Below the pieces are notes generated by a model. The model did not search any database. It was not told where the DNA came from and saw only the letters and a program-made list of their open reading frames with translations. DNA of 64,000 nt from Nitrospira sp. (GTDB lineage: Bacteria > Nitrospirota > Nitrospiria > Nitrospirales > Nitrospiraceae), in assembly GCA_009594995.1 (NCBI GenBank), contig VOPR01000014.1:1-64000 (forward strand), read 5' to 3'. A program made the position numbers and the translations under genes. Every line of letters begins with the position of its first letter. Position 1 is the first letter of the stretch. This document shows, piece after piece, positions 1-9,299 of this stretch.

Positions 1-1734
1 CCCGGCTTCCGTGGTCTTCTTTCCCGTATCAGTGATCAGCGCGCGAACGCGACCGCTGAAGTTGCCGACCACAAATGCGTCTCCCACATGCAAGGTCCCG
101 CTTTGCACCAGAACCGTTGCGATCGGACCACGACCACGATCCAGCTTCGCCTCGATTACTAAACCCTTTGCCATACGCGCAGGATCCGCCTTCAATTCCA
201 AGACTTCCGCCTGCAGAAGAATCATTTCCAAGAGCTGATCCAGACCGGTCCGCTGCTTGGCAGACACCTCAACCATGATCGTGTCACCGCCCCAAGACTC
301 AGCAACCAGCCCATGCTCGGTCAGCGCATTCTTCACGCGATCGACATTCGCTCCCGGCTTGTCCACTTTATTGATGGCTACGATTAACGGCACTCCGGCA
401 GCCTTGGCATGGTGAATCGCTTCAACGGTCTGCGGCATGACGCCATCGTCGGCCGCGACGACCAGAATCACGATGTCCGTCGCTTTTGCGCCCCGTGCAC
501 GCATCGCCGTAAACGCTTCGTGACCCGGAGTATCGAGGAAGGTGACGTGCTTACCGCGGACCCCAACGATGTAGGCACCGATATGCTGGGTAATACCGCC
601 GGCCTCACCCTCCGCCACCTTCGTTTCACGAATTGCATCCAGGAGAGACGTTTTCCCGTGATCGACATGACCCATGATCGTCACGACCGGGGGCCGCAAC
701 ACCGCATGCTCCTCACCGGACGACTGTGCCGCCTCTTCAAGCAACGCTTCGCCGACTTTCTCGGTCGAGACTTCCACCCTGGTGCCGTATTCTTCGGCGA
801 TCAATGAGGCCGCCTCGAGATTGATCGACTGATTGAAGGTCACCATCTGCCCCATTTCCATCAGCTTCCGGACTACGTCCGCTGGCCGCTGGCCGATGAG
901 CTCCGCAAATTCCTTAACGCTGACTCCTGCGGTCAATTTCACGCTTTTCTTTCTCGGCTTCGTGATTTCCGTTGGCGAGGCATGGTGAATATGTTTGGAC
1001 CGATCTTCACGCCGCTGCACCGGGATCGCCCGCAGATCTCCCCATCGAGTGGCGTCGTTCTTAAACTTCGCTTCGTCTTCTTCCCGCGTCCGAGGCGCTT
1101 TCTTGGCCTTTTTCAGTTTCTCGCGCGCAGCGGCTTCACTCTCCAACGCTTCGGCAGCTGGGCTTTTCTTTTTCGCGGCCGCCAAAACATCAACTGGAGG
1201 AACCGCAACCACAGGGGCCTGAGCCGGCTTGATCGCCACTTCTTCCGCAACCGTGACAACAGGGGGTTGAGACACTGCCTCTTCGGTCTGGGCAGCCTCC
1301 GCGGGGGCAACCTCCACCGCTTCCGGACCGGAAACGGGGGCAGGAGCGACAGTCCCCGCCTCGGTCCCCGCAGGTGCAGGTGACGCGAACACCGCTTCTG
1401 CCGCAGCCAACGGCGCGGCGGCATCCTCAGCACCTTCTTCTCGTTTCTTCTTGATGAGAATGCGTTTCTTGTCGGGCTTCGCGGGCTCCTCATGCGCCAT
1501 CACGTGCGATGCACCGGGCTCTTTCGGCAAACGAACCATTTTTTTAGCCTCATGCCCGGCAGATGACGCGTCGGTGGCTCGCGCCTTCGAACTGAGTTTC
1601 TCAAGGGCCACGCGAACCGAATCGTCATCCAAGGCGCTGCTGTGGGACGCCACCGGAATCCCGAGCCGCTTCAATTCAGGAATCAGCTCCCGATTTTCCA
1701 TCCCCAGCTGCTTTGCTAATTCGTACACGCGCAT
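1..1734 (-). CDS. infB: Translation initiation factor IF-2 (C-terminal end beyond window)
   Basis: GTPase that brings initiator tRNA to the 30S subunit. The 578 codons visible start at an ATG at 1734 ([12 protein letters not shown], the IF2 N-terminal helical domain). An Ala/Pro/Lys/Glu-rich linker covers about residues 60-190. A second IF2-N domain follows ([16 protein letters not shown]), then the G domain with G1 GHVDHGKTS near residue 355, G3 DTPGHEAF and G4 NKVDKP near residue 455, and the start of domain II. The C-terminal domains lie outside the window. It follows nusA by 63 nt in the rimP-nusA-infB order; no ylxR-like gene intervenes. Identification is firm. Confidence 0.97.
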   Translation of the reverse strand, partial: MRVYELAKQLGMENRELIPELKRLGIPVASHSSALDDDSVRVALEKLSSKARATDASSAGHEAKKMVRLPKEPGASHVMAHEEPAKPDKKRILIKKKREEGAEDAAAPLAAAEAVFASPAPAGTEAGTVAPAPVSGPEAVEVAPAEAAQTEEAVSQPPVVTVAEEVAIKPAQAPVVAVPPVDVLAAAKKKSPAAEALESEAAAREKLKKAKKAPRTREEDEAKFKNDATRWGDLRAIPVQRREDRSKHIHHASPTEITKPRKKSVKLTAGVSVKEFAELIGQRPADVVRKLMEMGQMVTFNQSINLEAASLIAEEYGTRVEVSTEKVGEALLEEAAQSSGEEHAVLRPPVVTIMGHVDHGKTSLLDAIRETKVAEGEAGGITQHIGAYIVGVRGKHVTFLDTPGHEAFTAMRARGAKATDIVILVVAADDGVMPQTVEAIHHAKAAGVPLIVAINKVDKPGANVDRVKNALTEHGLVAESWGGDTIMVEVSAKQRTGLDQLLEMILLQAEVLELKADPARMAKGLVIEAKLDRGRGPIATVLVQSGTLHVGDAFVVGNFSGRVRALITDTGKKTTEAG

Positions 1735-1797
1735 ACAGTACCGCTCAGCTCCACCCGCTTAGATAATTGCCATTCAGCCCGTAACTATCGAGCCGCT

Positions 1798-2937
1798 TCA
1801 CTCCGTCTGCTGCGCAGCCGCCCGCGCTTCATCCTGCTGGCGCTGGGCTTCGGTCTCTTCCGCCAAGGCCGCCTTGATGTCGCGATCGCGCTCCGCTTTT
1901 TCCTTCTCGTATTCCGTGGCGCTGATGATGTCGATCTTCCAGCCGGTCAGGCGCGCGGCGAGCCGGACATTCTGTCCGTTCTTTCCGATTGCCAAAGACA
2001 ACTGCGAATCCGCCACCACCACCAGGGCCGACTTCTTTTCCTCGTCGATGCCGACCTTTTCGATCGTCGCGGGATTCAGCGCTTCCGCGATAAAGACACG
2101 GGGATCTTGCGTCCAGGTAATAATGTCGATTTTCTCTCCGCGCAACTCGCGGACCACGGCCTGCACACGCGAACCCTTGATACCGACACAAGCCCCCACC
2201 GGATCCACAGCTTTGTCACGCGACGACACCGCAATCTTCGTGCGATCACCCGGCTCGCGGACAATCGATTTGATCTCGACGATTTTTTCCCCAACCTCGG
2301 GGACTTCCAGCTCGAACATCTTGGCGACAAACTGCGGATGGCTGCGGGAGAGGATCACCTGCACGTCCTTGGGGGTGCGACGCACCTCCAACAGCAGCGC
2401 CTTCACCCGATCCCCGCGCCGATAGGTTTCACGCGGGATCTGCTCCTGAATGGGCAGGATCGCTTCCGTCTTGCCGAGATCGACCAGAAAATTCCGCCGC
2501 TCCATACCGAGGATGATGCCGTTGACCAGATCGCCCTGGCGAGTCGAGTATTCCTTCTGAACGGCTTCCCATTCAGCCTCGCGCACCTTCTGAAAAATGA
2601 CCTGCTTGGCCGTTTGAGCTGCAATGCGCCCCAACTCGTCCATTTCGATCAGGGAACCAATCTCGTCACCGACCTCCGCGCCCTCATCATATTGGCGAGC
2701 TTCTTTCAGCGAGATCTCAGCTTTCGGATTGGCCACCGTATCGACGATGATTTTCTTGGAGACGACCGAAATTTCGCCGGTCTTGCTGTCAATTTCCACC
2801 TGGATATTTTCGGCCTGGCCGAAGCGTTTCTTCGCAGCGGTTTGCAGCGCGGACTCGATCGCACCAATGACCCTGGCCTTATCGATCCCCTTTTGACGGC
2901 CGATTTCATCGATGACGGCGATCAACTCTCGGTTCAT
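1798..2937 (-). CDS. nusA: Transcription termination/antitermination factor NusA
   Basis: RNA-polymerase-binding factor that modulates pausing, termination and antitermination. The 379 residues carry the NusA N-terminal domain (MNRELIAVIDEIGRQKGID), an S1 domain at about 130-200 (GDLVNGIILGMERRNFLVDLGKTEAILP) and tandem KH domains (VGACVGIKGSRVQAV and SLAIGKNGQNVRLAARLTGW). It ends in a charged Glu/Ala/Gln tail without the acidic AR1/AR2 repeats of the E. coli protein, as is usual outside gammaproteobacteria. It lies 41 nt after rimP and upstream of infB, so co-transcription is expected. Confidence 0.97.
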   Translation of the reverse strand: MNRELIAVIDEIGRQKGIDKARVIGAIESALQTAAKKRFGQAENIQVEIDSKTGEISVVSKKIIVDTVANPKAEISLKEARQYDEGAEVGDEIGSLIEMDELGRIAAQTAKQVIFQKVREAEWEAVQKEYSTRQGDLVNGIILGMERRNFLVDLGKTEAILPIQEQIPRETYRRGDRVKALLLEVRRTPKDVQVILSRSHPQFVAKMFELEVPEVGEKIVEIKSIVREPGDRTKIAVSSRDKAVDPVGACVGIKGSRVQAVVRELRGEKIDIITWTQDPRVFIAEALNPATIEKVGIDEEKKSALVVVADSQLSLAIGKNGQNVRLAARLTGWKIDIISATEYEKEKAERDRDIKAALAEETEAQRQQDEARAAAQQTE

Positions 2938-2978
2938 AGCTCACACCTCATGATTTACGCACCACCCGGCATCTGCTA

Positions 2979-3500
2979 CTATTTGGAAAATTCGACTTTC
3001 CGACGTGCCAGAGCGATTTGATCAAACTCAACTCGAATCGTTTCTGTGGTTTTCTTCTGGGGGACCGCCAGCGTTACCGCACGGTCCTCAACATCCACCA
3101 CGGTGCCCACCAGCCGCCACTGCGCCTGAATCGGTTCGCGCAATTTTAGGTTGACCGGCTGCCCGATCAGACGTCGATAGTCTTGTGCGCCACGTAAGGG
3201 GCGATCCAGTCCTGGCGACGAGATTTCCAGCGTATAGGCATGCGGGAATGGATCAATGACGTCCAGCGCCGGGCTCAAAGAGCGATGGGCCTGCTCGCAG
3301 TCGGTCAGCGAAATTCCACCAGGCTTATCGATGAACACCCGGATTACGGTCCGGGGACCCTGGCCGACACAGACCGCCTCGACCAACTCAAGACCGTGGG
3401 ATAACAAAATGGGAGCCGCAACTTCTTGCACGCGGAGGTTCAACGCCTCAGCGCGTTTGACCGACGGCTTCCCTGCCGACACCGCTCCCGCGTCACTCAT
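2979..3500 (-). CDS. rimP: Ribosome maturation factor RimP
   Basis: Assists 30S subunit maturation. The 173-residue product has the RimP N-terminal alpha/beta domain (GLELVEAVCVGQGPRTVIRVFIDKPGG, then DCEQAHRSLSPALD and YTLEISSPGLDRPL) and the C-terminal SH3-like domain. An upstream TTG at 3521 would add seven residues, but it sits at the edge of the T-tract of a terminator, so the ATG at 3500 (MSDAG) is preferred. Both starts have weak Shine-Dalgarno sequences. It is the first gene of rimP-nusA-infB. Confidence 0.95.
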   Translation of the reverse strand: MSDAGAVSAGKPSVKRAEALNLRVQEVAAPILLSHGLELVEAVCVGQGPRTVIRVFIDKPGGISLTDCEQAHRSLSPALDVIDPFPHAYTLEISSPGLDRPLRGAQDYRRLIGQPVNLKLREPIQAQWRLVGTVVDVEDRAVTLAVPQKKTTETIRVEFDQIALARRKVEFSK

Positions 3501-3519
3501 AGGCAAAAGTTGCTCAAAC

Positions 3520-3544
3520 AAAAAAGTGGGCCCAGGCCCACTTA
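3520..3544 (-). terminator. Intrinsic terminator after the aminotransferase gene
   Basis: Read on the minus strand, a GTGGGC stem, a CCTG-type loop and a GCCCAC arm are followed at once by TTTTTT. This is a typical factor-independent terminator. It lies between the aminotransferase stop (3591) and the rimP start (3500), separating the two minus-strand transcription units. Confidence 0.75.
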
Positions 3545-3590
3545 CAGCGGAGGAACCTTATCACGCCATAGGAGTGAAAGCAAGGGACGG

Positions 3591-4430
3591 CTAGCTGACC
3601 AGGGTTTCCCAACGGCGGGACAAGAGCTGGGAAACAGGGCCCGGGACTCCGCTGCCGATCGCACTCCCATCGACACGCACCACCGGGAGCACCTCCACGG
3701 TCGTTCCCGTCAAAAATACTTCGGATGCCGACAAGAGATCATCCCGACTCACAAACGTCTCCGCGACGGGAAGGCCTTCCTTCTTTGCCAATTCCAGGAC
3801 AAACGCGCGCGTCACCCCGGACAGAATACGATGACCTTCGGGGGCGGTCTGAATGGCGCCGTTTCGCACCACCATCACATTACTGACGGACCCTTCGGTT
3901 ACCATTCCTTCCCGGTGCAAAATCGCTTCGAACACGCCTGCTTCCTTGGCCCGTTGACGTGCAAGAACATTGGCCAGAAGATTGACGCTCTTGATATCGC
4001 AACGCCCCCATCGAATGTCGTCCACCGTGATGGCCTGGACCCCTGCCTTGCGAACCGACGCCTCTAAAGGATGAAGCTCGCGGAAGGTCATTACAATAGT
4101 AGGAGCGAGGGAGGGGGGAAATGGATGATCCCGCGGAGCCTGCCCGCGAGTGATCTGCAGATAAATCTTAGTCTCCGGGAGCCGGCTCAGCCGAAGACCT
4201 TCCTGAATCAATGAATTCCACTCGGCCTTGGTGTGCCCGGGCGAGAGTTGCAGCGCTTGGGCACTCCGCGCCAATCGGGATAGGTGCTCGTCAATGGCGA
4301 ATGGTTGCCCTCGGTAGGTGCGAATGACCTCGTAGACCCCATCACCAAACTGAAACCCGCGGTCCTCGATACTGACCACGGCTTCAGCCAGGGGACCGAA
4401 CCGACCATTCACGTAGGCAATGTCAGGCAT
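3591..4430 (-). CDS. Class IV PLP aminotransferase, D-alanine aminotransferase-like
   Basis: PLP-dependent transaminase of fold type IV (D-amino-acid, branched-chain or aminodeoxychorismate-lyase group). Its 279 residues have the N-terminal class IV pattern (YVNGRFGPLAEAVVSIEDRGFQFGDGVYE), matching D-amino-acid transaminases best. The Schiff-base lysine lies in GRCDIKSVNLLANV at about residue 146, and the phosphate-binding part is EGSVSNVMVV and LSGVTR. The ATG at 4430 has an AAGGG-type ribosome site. It is 25 nt after the chagasin-like gene and closes that operon. Substrate cannot be fixed from sequence; a branched-chain transaminase is the main alternative. Confidence 0.85.
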   Translation of the reverse strand: MPDIAYVNGRFGPLAEAVVSIEDRGFQFGDGVYEVIRTYRGQPFAIDEHLSRLARSAQALQLSPGHTKAEWNSLIQEGLRLSRLPETKIYLQITRGQAPRDHPFPPSLAPTIVMTFRELHPLEASVRKAGVQAITVDDIRWGRCDIKSVNLLANVLARQRAKEAGVFEAILHREGMVTEGSVSNVMVVRNGAIQTAPEGHRILSGVTRAFVLELAKKEGLPVAETFVSRDDLLSASEVFLTGTTVEVLPVVRVDGSAIGSGVPGPVSQLLSRRWETLVS

Positions 4431-4455
4431 GGCCCTTTCTCACCGCCCCCGGACG

Positions 4456-4788
4456 TCAGGACGCGGTCACATAAAAAATCTGCCGGTCTTCGGCCGTGAA
4501 TTTCCAACCCATCCGCTTCTCAAATACCAGCCGATGGGTGCCCACGGCCACGGGCTTGAACTCAAACGTGCGCTGCCCTTGATCGACCGCATTGTTGCTC
4601 GCGGTGCGAAGAAAATCATCCTCCACCAGGGGCATGACTGCGGCGTCATAGATTGGCACCCACAGCTCCCCCCTGGTCCGATCTTCCCAGAGCCGGATGT
4701 GAACCGGCATTCCAACCCTGGCCTTGACGACCTTGGCACCCGGTTCCTGCTCTGTCCCTGTGGGAACCGCTTTGCTTAATGGACTCAT
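4456..4788 (-). CDS. Chagasin-like (inhibitor family I42) protein
   Basis: A 110-residue protein resembling chagasin-type cysteine-protease inhibitors. The core has GMPVHIRLWEDRTRGELW, DDFLRTASNN, QRTFEFKPVAVGTHRLVFEKR and a final beta-strand RQIFYV. These fit the pattern of strands and loops of I42 proteins. There is no clear signal peptide, although most bacterial homologues are exported. AAGGA precedes the ATG at 4788. It lies 38 nt behind the Rieske ferredoxin gene. Family assignment is by pattern only; the inhibitory loops are not perfectly conserved. Confidence 0.6.
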   Translation of the reverse strand: MSPLSKAVPTGTEQEPGAKVVKARVGMPVHIRLWEDRTRGELWVPIYDAAVMPLVEDDFLRTASNNAVDQGQRTFEFKPVAVGTHRLVFEKRMGWKFTAEDRQIFYVTAS

Positions 4789-4826
4789 AGTTCCTTGCGA
4801 TAGCTCCGAAGTCAGATCCTGCGCGA

Positions 4827-5144
4827 CTACACCTTCCGCCGCCCGCCGACAAAAACCTGGCCGTCTTCCACGCGCACATCGTAACTACCGACGCAATACC
4901 CTCCGCCGTCCGTTCCCTGCCCGTTTCGAACATCAAACGCCAGGTCATGCCAGGGACAGGACACGACATGCCCCTTTACCCGCCCCTTATTTAACGGACC
5001 GCCTTCATGAGGACAGGAATTATAAATAGCGTGAAAGTGCCCTTCGATATTGAATACCGCAATGGCACGCTCATTCACCTTTACCACTTTGACCTGGCCG
5101 GGAGGAATGTCCTCAACCTTGGCCACACACTGAAACCCTTCCAT
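4827..5144 (-). CDS. Rieske [2Fe-2S] ferredoxin, NirD-like
   Basis: Small soluble electron carrier of 105 residues. The cluster ligands are visible as SCPHEGGPLNKG (Cys-x-His) and SCPWHDLAFDV (Cys-x2-His), with the spacing of NirD and ring-hydroxylase ferredoxins. No transmembrane anchor or oxygenase domain is present. GGAG lies 7 nt before the ATG at 5144. It sits between the DUF192 gene and the chagasin-like gene, all on the minus strand with gaps below 40 nt, but the redox partner is not evident nearby. Confidence 0.9.
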   Translation of the reverse strand: MEGFQCVAKVEDIPPGQVKVVKVNERAIAVFNIEGHFHAIYNSCPHEGGPLNKGRVKGHVVSCPWHDLAFDVRNGQGTDGGGYCVGSYDVRVEDGQVFVGGRRKV

Positions 5145-5159
5145 AAACGACTCCGACTC

Positions 5160-5657
5160 CTACATCCGAAGCGTAAACTTAAGCTCCATCCCGGTCGTAA
5201 TCCCTGCACGCTTGGCGTAACCCGCCTCGGCCTGGATCAAGTACCGAACCGGCTCGGGAGGAGGCCCATAGAGCGGGCAGGGGTCTTGAGCGCAAGGCGG
5301 CACCTGGTCGAGGATCTGAACGATGTGGTGGCTCTCATCAATCCACAACATGTCGACGGCAATGCGGAACTGTCTCGTTCGAACGCGATGCAATCCCGTC
5401 GACTCAAAGATATAAAGCATCCCTGTGTCGGCTGGCAATCCTTCCCGAAACGCCAAGCCAAAAAGCAACTTCTCCGGAGTGCTGGCCACTTCCGTCTCCA
5501 TGGATTTTCCGTTTGGAAACTCCACGATGATCAGCTCCGACTCCTTCGGCCCTCCGAGAAATAGGCTTATACTGATCAGCAATACCACTAGGAGGACAAA
5601 CGTCACGATTTTCTTGCGACGCTGCTCCGATTCGCCCCTGCTCGCGCGCGTTACCAT
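5160..5657 (-). CDS. DUF192 family membrane-anchored protein
   Basis: About 165 residues: a basic N-terminus, one hydrophobic segment (KIVTFVLLVVLLISISLFLG) and an extracytoplasmic DUF192 domain. Typical DUF192 features are the TPEKLLFGLAFREGLPADTGMLYIF stretch (in two parts), the RQFRIAVDMLWID core and YLIQAEAGYAKRAGI. The ATG at 5657 is preferred over a TTG two codons upstream. The function of this family is not known. It is probably first in the operon leading to the Rieske, chagasin-like and aminotransferase genes. Confidence 0.85.
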   Translation of the reverse strand: MVTRASRGESEQRRKKIVTFVLLVVLLISISLFLGGPKESELIIVEFPNGKSMETEVASTPEKLLFGLAFREGLPADTGMLYIFESTGLHRVRTRQFRIAVDMLWIDESHHIVQILDQVPPCAQDPCPLYGPPPEPVRYLIQAEAGYAKRAGITTGMELKFTLRM

Positions 5658-5781
5658 AACCAAATGCTGTCGGACATGGATGCATCCTCATGTGATCGCA
5701 CACGCGCAGAGCCGCATGTACATTGGGCCCAAAGGCCCATGACTTTCCGCGTGCTAGGCCTTCTTCCCAAGCCTCATTCTG

Positions 5782-5811
5782 TTGACTTGCCGAAGAACGG
5801 CGGCATAGAAT
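5782..5811 (+). promoter_or_regulatory. Sigma-70-type promoter of the ferredoxin gene
   Basis: TTGACT at 5782-5787 and TAGAAT at 5806-5811 are separated by 18 bp. Transcription would start near 5818, giving a leader of about 87 nt before the ferredoxin ATG. Confidence 0.6.
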
Positions 5812-5904
5812 GCGGACCTGTTTCGCCGCGAACTATGGTCGCGGCGGCACGAAATTGTCAACATCTTATCTGTCATTAAAGGAATTGAGAAGGAGGCACA
5901 GGCC

Positions 5905-6252
5905 ATGGCGCTTCTGATCACCGATGAGTGTATTTCCTGCGGGGCATGCCTGCCAGAATGTCCCAATGAAGCGATTTTCGAAACGCGAAGCGATGCTGAA
6001 GGCAAGGGCAACCACGTCGGAGACGGACAGGGAGTGGGTGACAACATTTACGTCATCACTCATGACCGTTGCACCGAATGCGTCGGACACTTTGATGAGC
6101 CTCAATGCGCGGCAGTCTGCCCGGTAGACAATTGCTGCATTGCCGACCCAGCCTACCCGGAAACGACCGACGTGTTGCTGGAAAAAGCCAAGAGCCTGAA
6201 TCCGGACAAGGAAATCGATCCGGCCAAGGTTTGGAGCGGCGTTCGCAACTAA
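5905..6252 (+). CDS. 2[4Fe-4S] ferredoxin, YfhL-like
   Basis: Low-potential electron carrier of 115 residues. The first cluster motif is CISCGACLPECP. The second is CTECVGHFDEPQCAAVCP with a longer insert between the second and third cysteines, as in YfhL/Alvin-type ferredoxins. It has a C-terminal helical extension. AAGGAGG precedes the ATG at 5905. It appears monocistronic, with a promoter at 5782-5811 and a hairpin after the stop. Confidence 0.93.
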   Translation: MALLITDECISCGACLPECPNEAIFETRSDAEGKGNHVGDGQGVGDNIYVITHDRCTECVGHFDEPQCAAVCPVDNCCIADPAYPETTDVLLEKAKSLNPDKEIDPAKVWSGVRN

Positions 6253-6281
6253 TCACATTTCCGCACATGTGTACGGTACCA

Positions 6282-6305
6282 CGAAGGCTCCTCCGGGAGC
6301 CTTCG
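6282..6305 (+). terminator. Hairpin after the ferredoxin gene
   Basis: A perfect 10-bp stem (CGAAGGCTCC with GGAGCCTTCG) closes a 4-nt loop 30 nt after the ferredoxin stop. It is followed by CTATTTCTAT, a poor T-tract, so termination may be only partial. Confidence 0.6.
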
Positions 6306-6455
6306 CTATTTCTATGCTCAGACAAGACAGAAGCGACCGCAAGAATGGATGCTTCCCTGGATTTCGCTGTTCGGTCGCTGTAGACTTTAAGAGCACTGTG
6401 GCATACAAGGCCACGCTCTCAAGTGGCCTACCCACCCTCTTTCCGGGAGGTACAC

Positions 6456-6791
6456 ATGAGATGCTTCACACGCCTCGCCCTGATCGCCTGCCTTTCCTTC
6501 GTCCCGCTCCAGGCCCAGGCCGTGACCGATGTGGGCGATATCGGAACGATTATCGAAAGTTTCGTCACAAAACAGTTTCCTGATGCGGCCAGTCACTTTT
6601 GGATCGTGAACGAGACGCTATGGGATGGCGACGAAATGATCGTGGATATGAACGCGATTGTGATGGAGGGCCGACAGACTCCGCCGATGGAAAGTCGCTT
6701 CCTGCTGCTGATCGTGGAAGGGCGGCTACGCGGCAGTCAGAGCATCCCGCTGGATGCCGCAGCCGAATGCCAAAAAGAGCAGGAAGTATAG
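6456..6791 (+). CDS. Small secreted protein of unknown function
   Basis: A 111-residue protein with a clear signal peptide (MRCFTRLALIACLSFVPLQAQA) and a short mature domain. Recognisable stretches are IIESFVTKQFPDAASHFWIV, DEMIVDMNAIV and a C-terminal ESRFLLLIVEGRL strand. GGGAGG lies 5 nt before the ATG at 6456, which fixes the start. No family is recognised. Its position between two hairpins suggests its own short transcript. Confidence 0.75.
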   Translation: MRCFTRLALIACLSFVPLQAQAVTDVGDIGTIIESFVTKQFPDAASHFWIVNETLWDGDEMIVDMNAIVMEGRQTPPMESRFLLLIVEGRLRGSQSIPLDAAAECQKEQEV

Positions 6792-6846
6792 GCAAGAACC
6801 GGCTTAGACGTCATACGCCGCAATATCAAAATCTGCAGCGAATACA

Positions 6847-6884
6847 ACAACGCCCCGCCTGCATCGCTGCAGACGGGGCGTTGT
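6847..6884. terminator. Strong bidirectional hairpin between convergent genes
   Basis: An 11-bp outer stem (ACAACGCCCCG with CGGGGCGTTGT) continues, past one mismatch, into a 5-bp inner stem (CTGCA with TGCAG) around a TCGC loop. It lies between the stop at 6791 (plus) and the stop at 6908 (minus), so it probably ends both transcripts. No long T-tract is present on either side. Confidence 0.65.
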
Positions 6885-6907
6885 ACGAAGCAATCTTATA
6901 AAACCGA

Positions 6908-7387
6908 TTACTTGATCATCAAGATTTTGCCACCGACGTGAGCCGGGTGCAGATGGCAGCGATAGGTCAGCGTGTTGCCCTGCGTGGCGTTGAACATGTC
7001 GCTGGTCGGCACACCGATATACTTGGTCTCGCCCGGCTTCAGCACCACTTCAGCCTTCATCACAAACGGAGAGGCCGCGTTCACCGGATCCGTCATCTGG
7101 AAACCATGCTCACTTGAGGAGCTGTTCGTCACTTTCAGGACGACCGGACGCCCCGGGCGAACCTTAAAATCGATGACAGTCACCGGCGGATACCAGGCCT
7201 TCAGGCCTCCGATTTCCACCGCGTACAATTCCGCATCTACAACCAATTCCTTGAACGGCTGACCAACGACGGAACCGGTATCCAAGTCACCGATCTCGAC
7301 ACCGCCAGCTTGCAGCGCGTACGCGCCTGATGCCCCAGCCATCAACATGACCAGGCCAAAAAATACTGCTACCATCGTCTTACCCAT
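6908..7387 (-). CDS. Secreted cupredoxin-like copper protein
   Basis: A 159-residue exported protein with a signal peptide (cleavage near ALQAGG) and one cupredoxin domain. Candidate copper ligands are His94 (SSSEHGFQM) and the C-terminal loop Cys144, His147 and His150 (YRCHLHPAHVGGK), with a methionine in the final ILMIK. AAGGAGGT lies before the ATG at 7387, predicting strong translation. It appears monocistronic. It may be a periplasmic electron carrier, which would suit a respiratory chemolithotroph, but the partner is unknown. Confidence 0.85.
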   Translation of the reverse strand: MGKTMVAVFFGLVMLMAGASGAYALQAGGVEIGDLDTGSVVGQPFKELVVDAELYAVEIGGLKAWYPPVTVIDFKVRPGRPVVLKVTNSSSSEHGFQMTDPVNAASPFVMKAEVVLKPGETKYIGVPTSDMFNATQGNTLTYRCHLHPAHVGGKILMIK

Positions 7388-7661
7388 GACCTACCTCCTT
7401 AAAGAGATTAAGAAGAGATGCGATTAGGTTGGTGAATGATGACCACCGCGCTCTGAACCTTCTGCCAGACACTCCGCCCAGGAGGCTAGCACCCACTACT
7501 CGAAAATGTCCTAAATAATAGGCTGATGAGGGACACCTTATAGCATAGGGATTAAAAAGGAAGCAAGAAAGTTCTTGGACAGTTACCTGGCGTCTTGACC
7601 CGCAACTTTTTCGCTGAATTCCGTCCGTTACAATCTGAACTTACGGCTTTATTCCAATCAC

Positions 7662-9233
7662 TTATGGCAATGCCTTGCCGTCTGGCGACAGTTCCAATGC
7701 ATGCGACCCGATCAGCAGATCATATGGGGTGTAGTCATCGGTCAGAGTCAGGCCAGGGGACCAGGGCGTGGTACGTCTCGCCGCCAATAAAGCGATCGCT
7801 TCCGGCGGCAATCGGCGAGCCTCGACCTGTGAATGAATACGGTTCACGATCTCGTCATACGACATCGTATCGATTGGCGCTCCACCAAAAAAAATCAGAT
7901 TCTCAGCGGTCGTCTGGTGCGCGCGCCATGGCCCCTTTACGCCGAATGATTCGATGGTGGGAAACGCAGTCTTCAGCGTCTGCACGACTGCGCTCGCGCG
8001 CTGCAGATCGCCGCCCTCCCCGGAAGAAGCCAGGTTGAGAGCCAGGACGCCGTTGGGATTGAGTCGCCCCTTGAGTTCCGAAAAGAACTCGACTGTCGTC
8101 AAATGAAAGGGAATCAGGTGCCGCGCAAAGGCGTCGACCCAGATAACGTCATAGGTATTTTTCGTGTCGCGGAGAAAGACGCGGGCATCTTTCACAGACA
8201 CATGATGATTGGCGGGTGGATGATAGTCAAAATACTCTTCCGCCATGCGCACCACGACGGGATCGAACTCGACGACATCCAACTCCAGTTCAGGCCAGAT
8301 CTGGGCTAACCACTTGGCCAGCGACCCACCCCCGTGCCCCAAAATAAGTCCTCGCTTGGGCTCCGGAGTCAACGCGACCGCGGCGACCATGAGTTGGCTG
8401 TAGGGAAGGAACAGGGTCGTGGGGTCCGAGCGCCACATCACGGCATGCCACGTACGGTCGAGTACCAGATAGCGAAACAGATCGTCGTCACGTACACGCA
8501 CTTGTTGATAGGGACTATCCTCCTGATACACCAACCCGGCAACCGGAGGAGCCTGGCCGAACAATTGCCACCCTAGAATGAGCAAGCCGGTCAAGAACAG
8601 CCCTGTCAGCTTCGTAACCTTTCCACTCCCCTGCTGCAACCATAGCAACCCAAGCAGCAGTTGAATCACTCCCAACGAAGCCACGAGGGTCTGCGTTCCT
8701 AACCAGGAGAGGAGGAAAAACGCGGTGCCCCAGGTTCCCGCCAGACTGCCAACCGTAGATAACGCAATCATGCTGCCGGTATGTCGCCCGAGGTACCCCA
8801 TATCAACCACGGCCAATCGAAGCAGCGCCGGCATGACGCCGCTCAATCCAAATGCCGGGGGAGCCAGCAACACACAAGCCGCCAGACTGGGTCCCCATCG
8901 CGGGTCCTCGACCATCTTCGCGACTTTGAAAATGGCAGCCTGCCCCGCCCAGGACATCAGCAACGTCCAGGCGCCGGACCCGAGGAGAAGCCATGCCAGC
9001 ACCGCGGCAACGCGATACCGATCGGAGGCCCAGCCGCCGAACGCATAGCCGGAGCTCATGGCCGCCAGAATGATCCCGATCAATGCGCCCCAGACGAACA
9101 GCGAATTCCCGAATACCGGAGCCAGCAAACGGCTTCCCAGAATTTCCAGCGCCATGACAATGGCACCGGTCACGAGCGCGGTGATCAGCAAGAACAGACG
9201 CGGAGTGGAAGAGGCGGAAGCTCCCTGTGCCAT
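7662..9233 (-). CDS. Fused MFS-type membrane domain and spermidine synthase-like domain
   Basis: About 523 residues. The first 220 form several membrane helices resembling half of a transporter (FLLITALVTGAIVMALEILGS, then AAMSSGYAFGGWASDRYR). The rest is a spermidine-synthase-like Rossmann domain with SAM-site features (LILGHGGGSLAKWL, DVVEFDPVVVRMA, VKDARVFLR, DVIWVDAF). Such fusions are widespread and are commonly annotated as spermidine synthases, but aminopropyl transfer is unproven. The ATG at 9233 is chosen over a GTG three codons upstream; no good ribosome site is seen for either. Confidence 0.85.
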   Translation of the reverse strand: MAQGASASSTPRLFLLITALVTGAIVMALEILGSRLLAPVFGNSLFVWGALIGIILAAMSSGYAFGGWASDRYRVAAVLAWLLLGSGAWTLLMSWAGQAAIFKVAKMVEDPRWGPSLAACVLLAPPAFGLSGVMPALLRLAVVDMGYLGRHTGSMIALSTVGSLAGTWGTAFFLLSWLGTQTLVASLGVIQLLLGLLWLQQGSGKVTKLTGLFLTGLLILGWQLFGQAPPVAGLVYQEDSPYQQVRVRDDDLFRYLVLDRTWHAVMWRSDPTTLFLPYSQLMVAAVALTPEPKRGLILGHGGGSLAKWLAQIWPELELDVVEFDPVVVRMAEEYFDYHPPANHHVSVKDARVFLRDTKNTYDVIWVDAFARHLIPFHLTTVEFFSELKGRLNPNGVLALNLASSGEGGDLQRASAVVQTLKTAFPTIESFGVKGPWRAHQTTAENLIFFGGAPIDTMSYDEIVNRIHSQVEARRLPPEAIALLAARRTTPWSPGLTLTDDYTPYDLLIGSHALELSPDGKALP

Positions 9234-9299
9234 CGTCAACACAGGACCAAGGAAAGGCTAGAACCAAAACAGCGACGTTCGGAATTCAGGCACGCCATA

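Noticed and set aside
2107..3021. 304-codon ORF on the plus strand opposite nusA and rimP
   Set aside because: It lies entirely antisense to nusA and the nusA-rimP junction, has no ribosome site and no recognisable domain; the minus-strand genes are certain.
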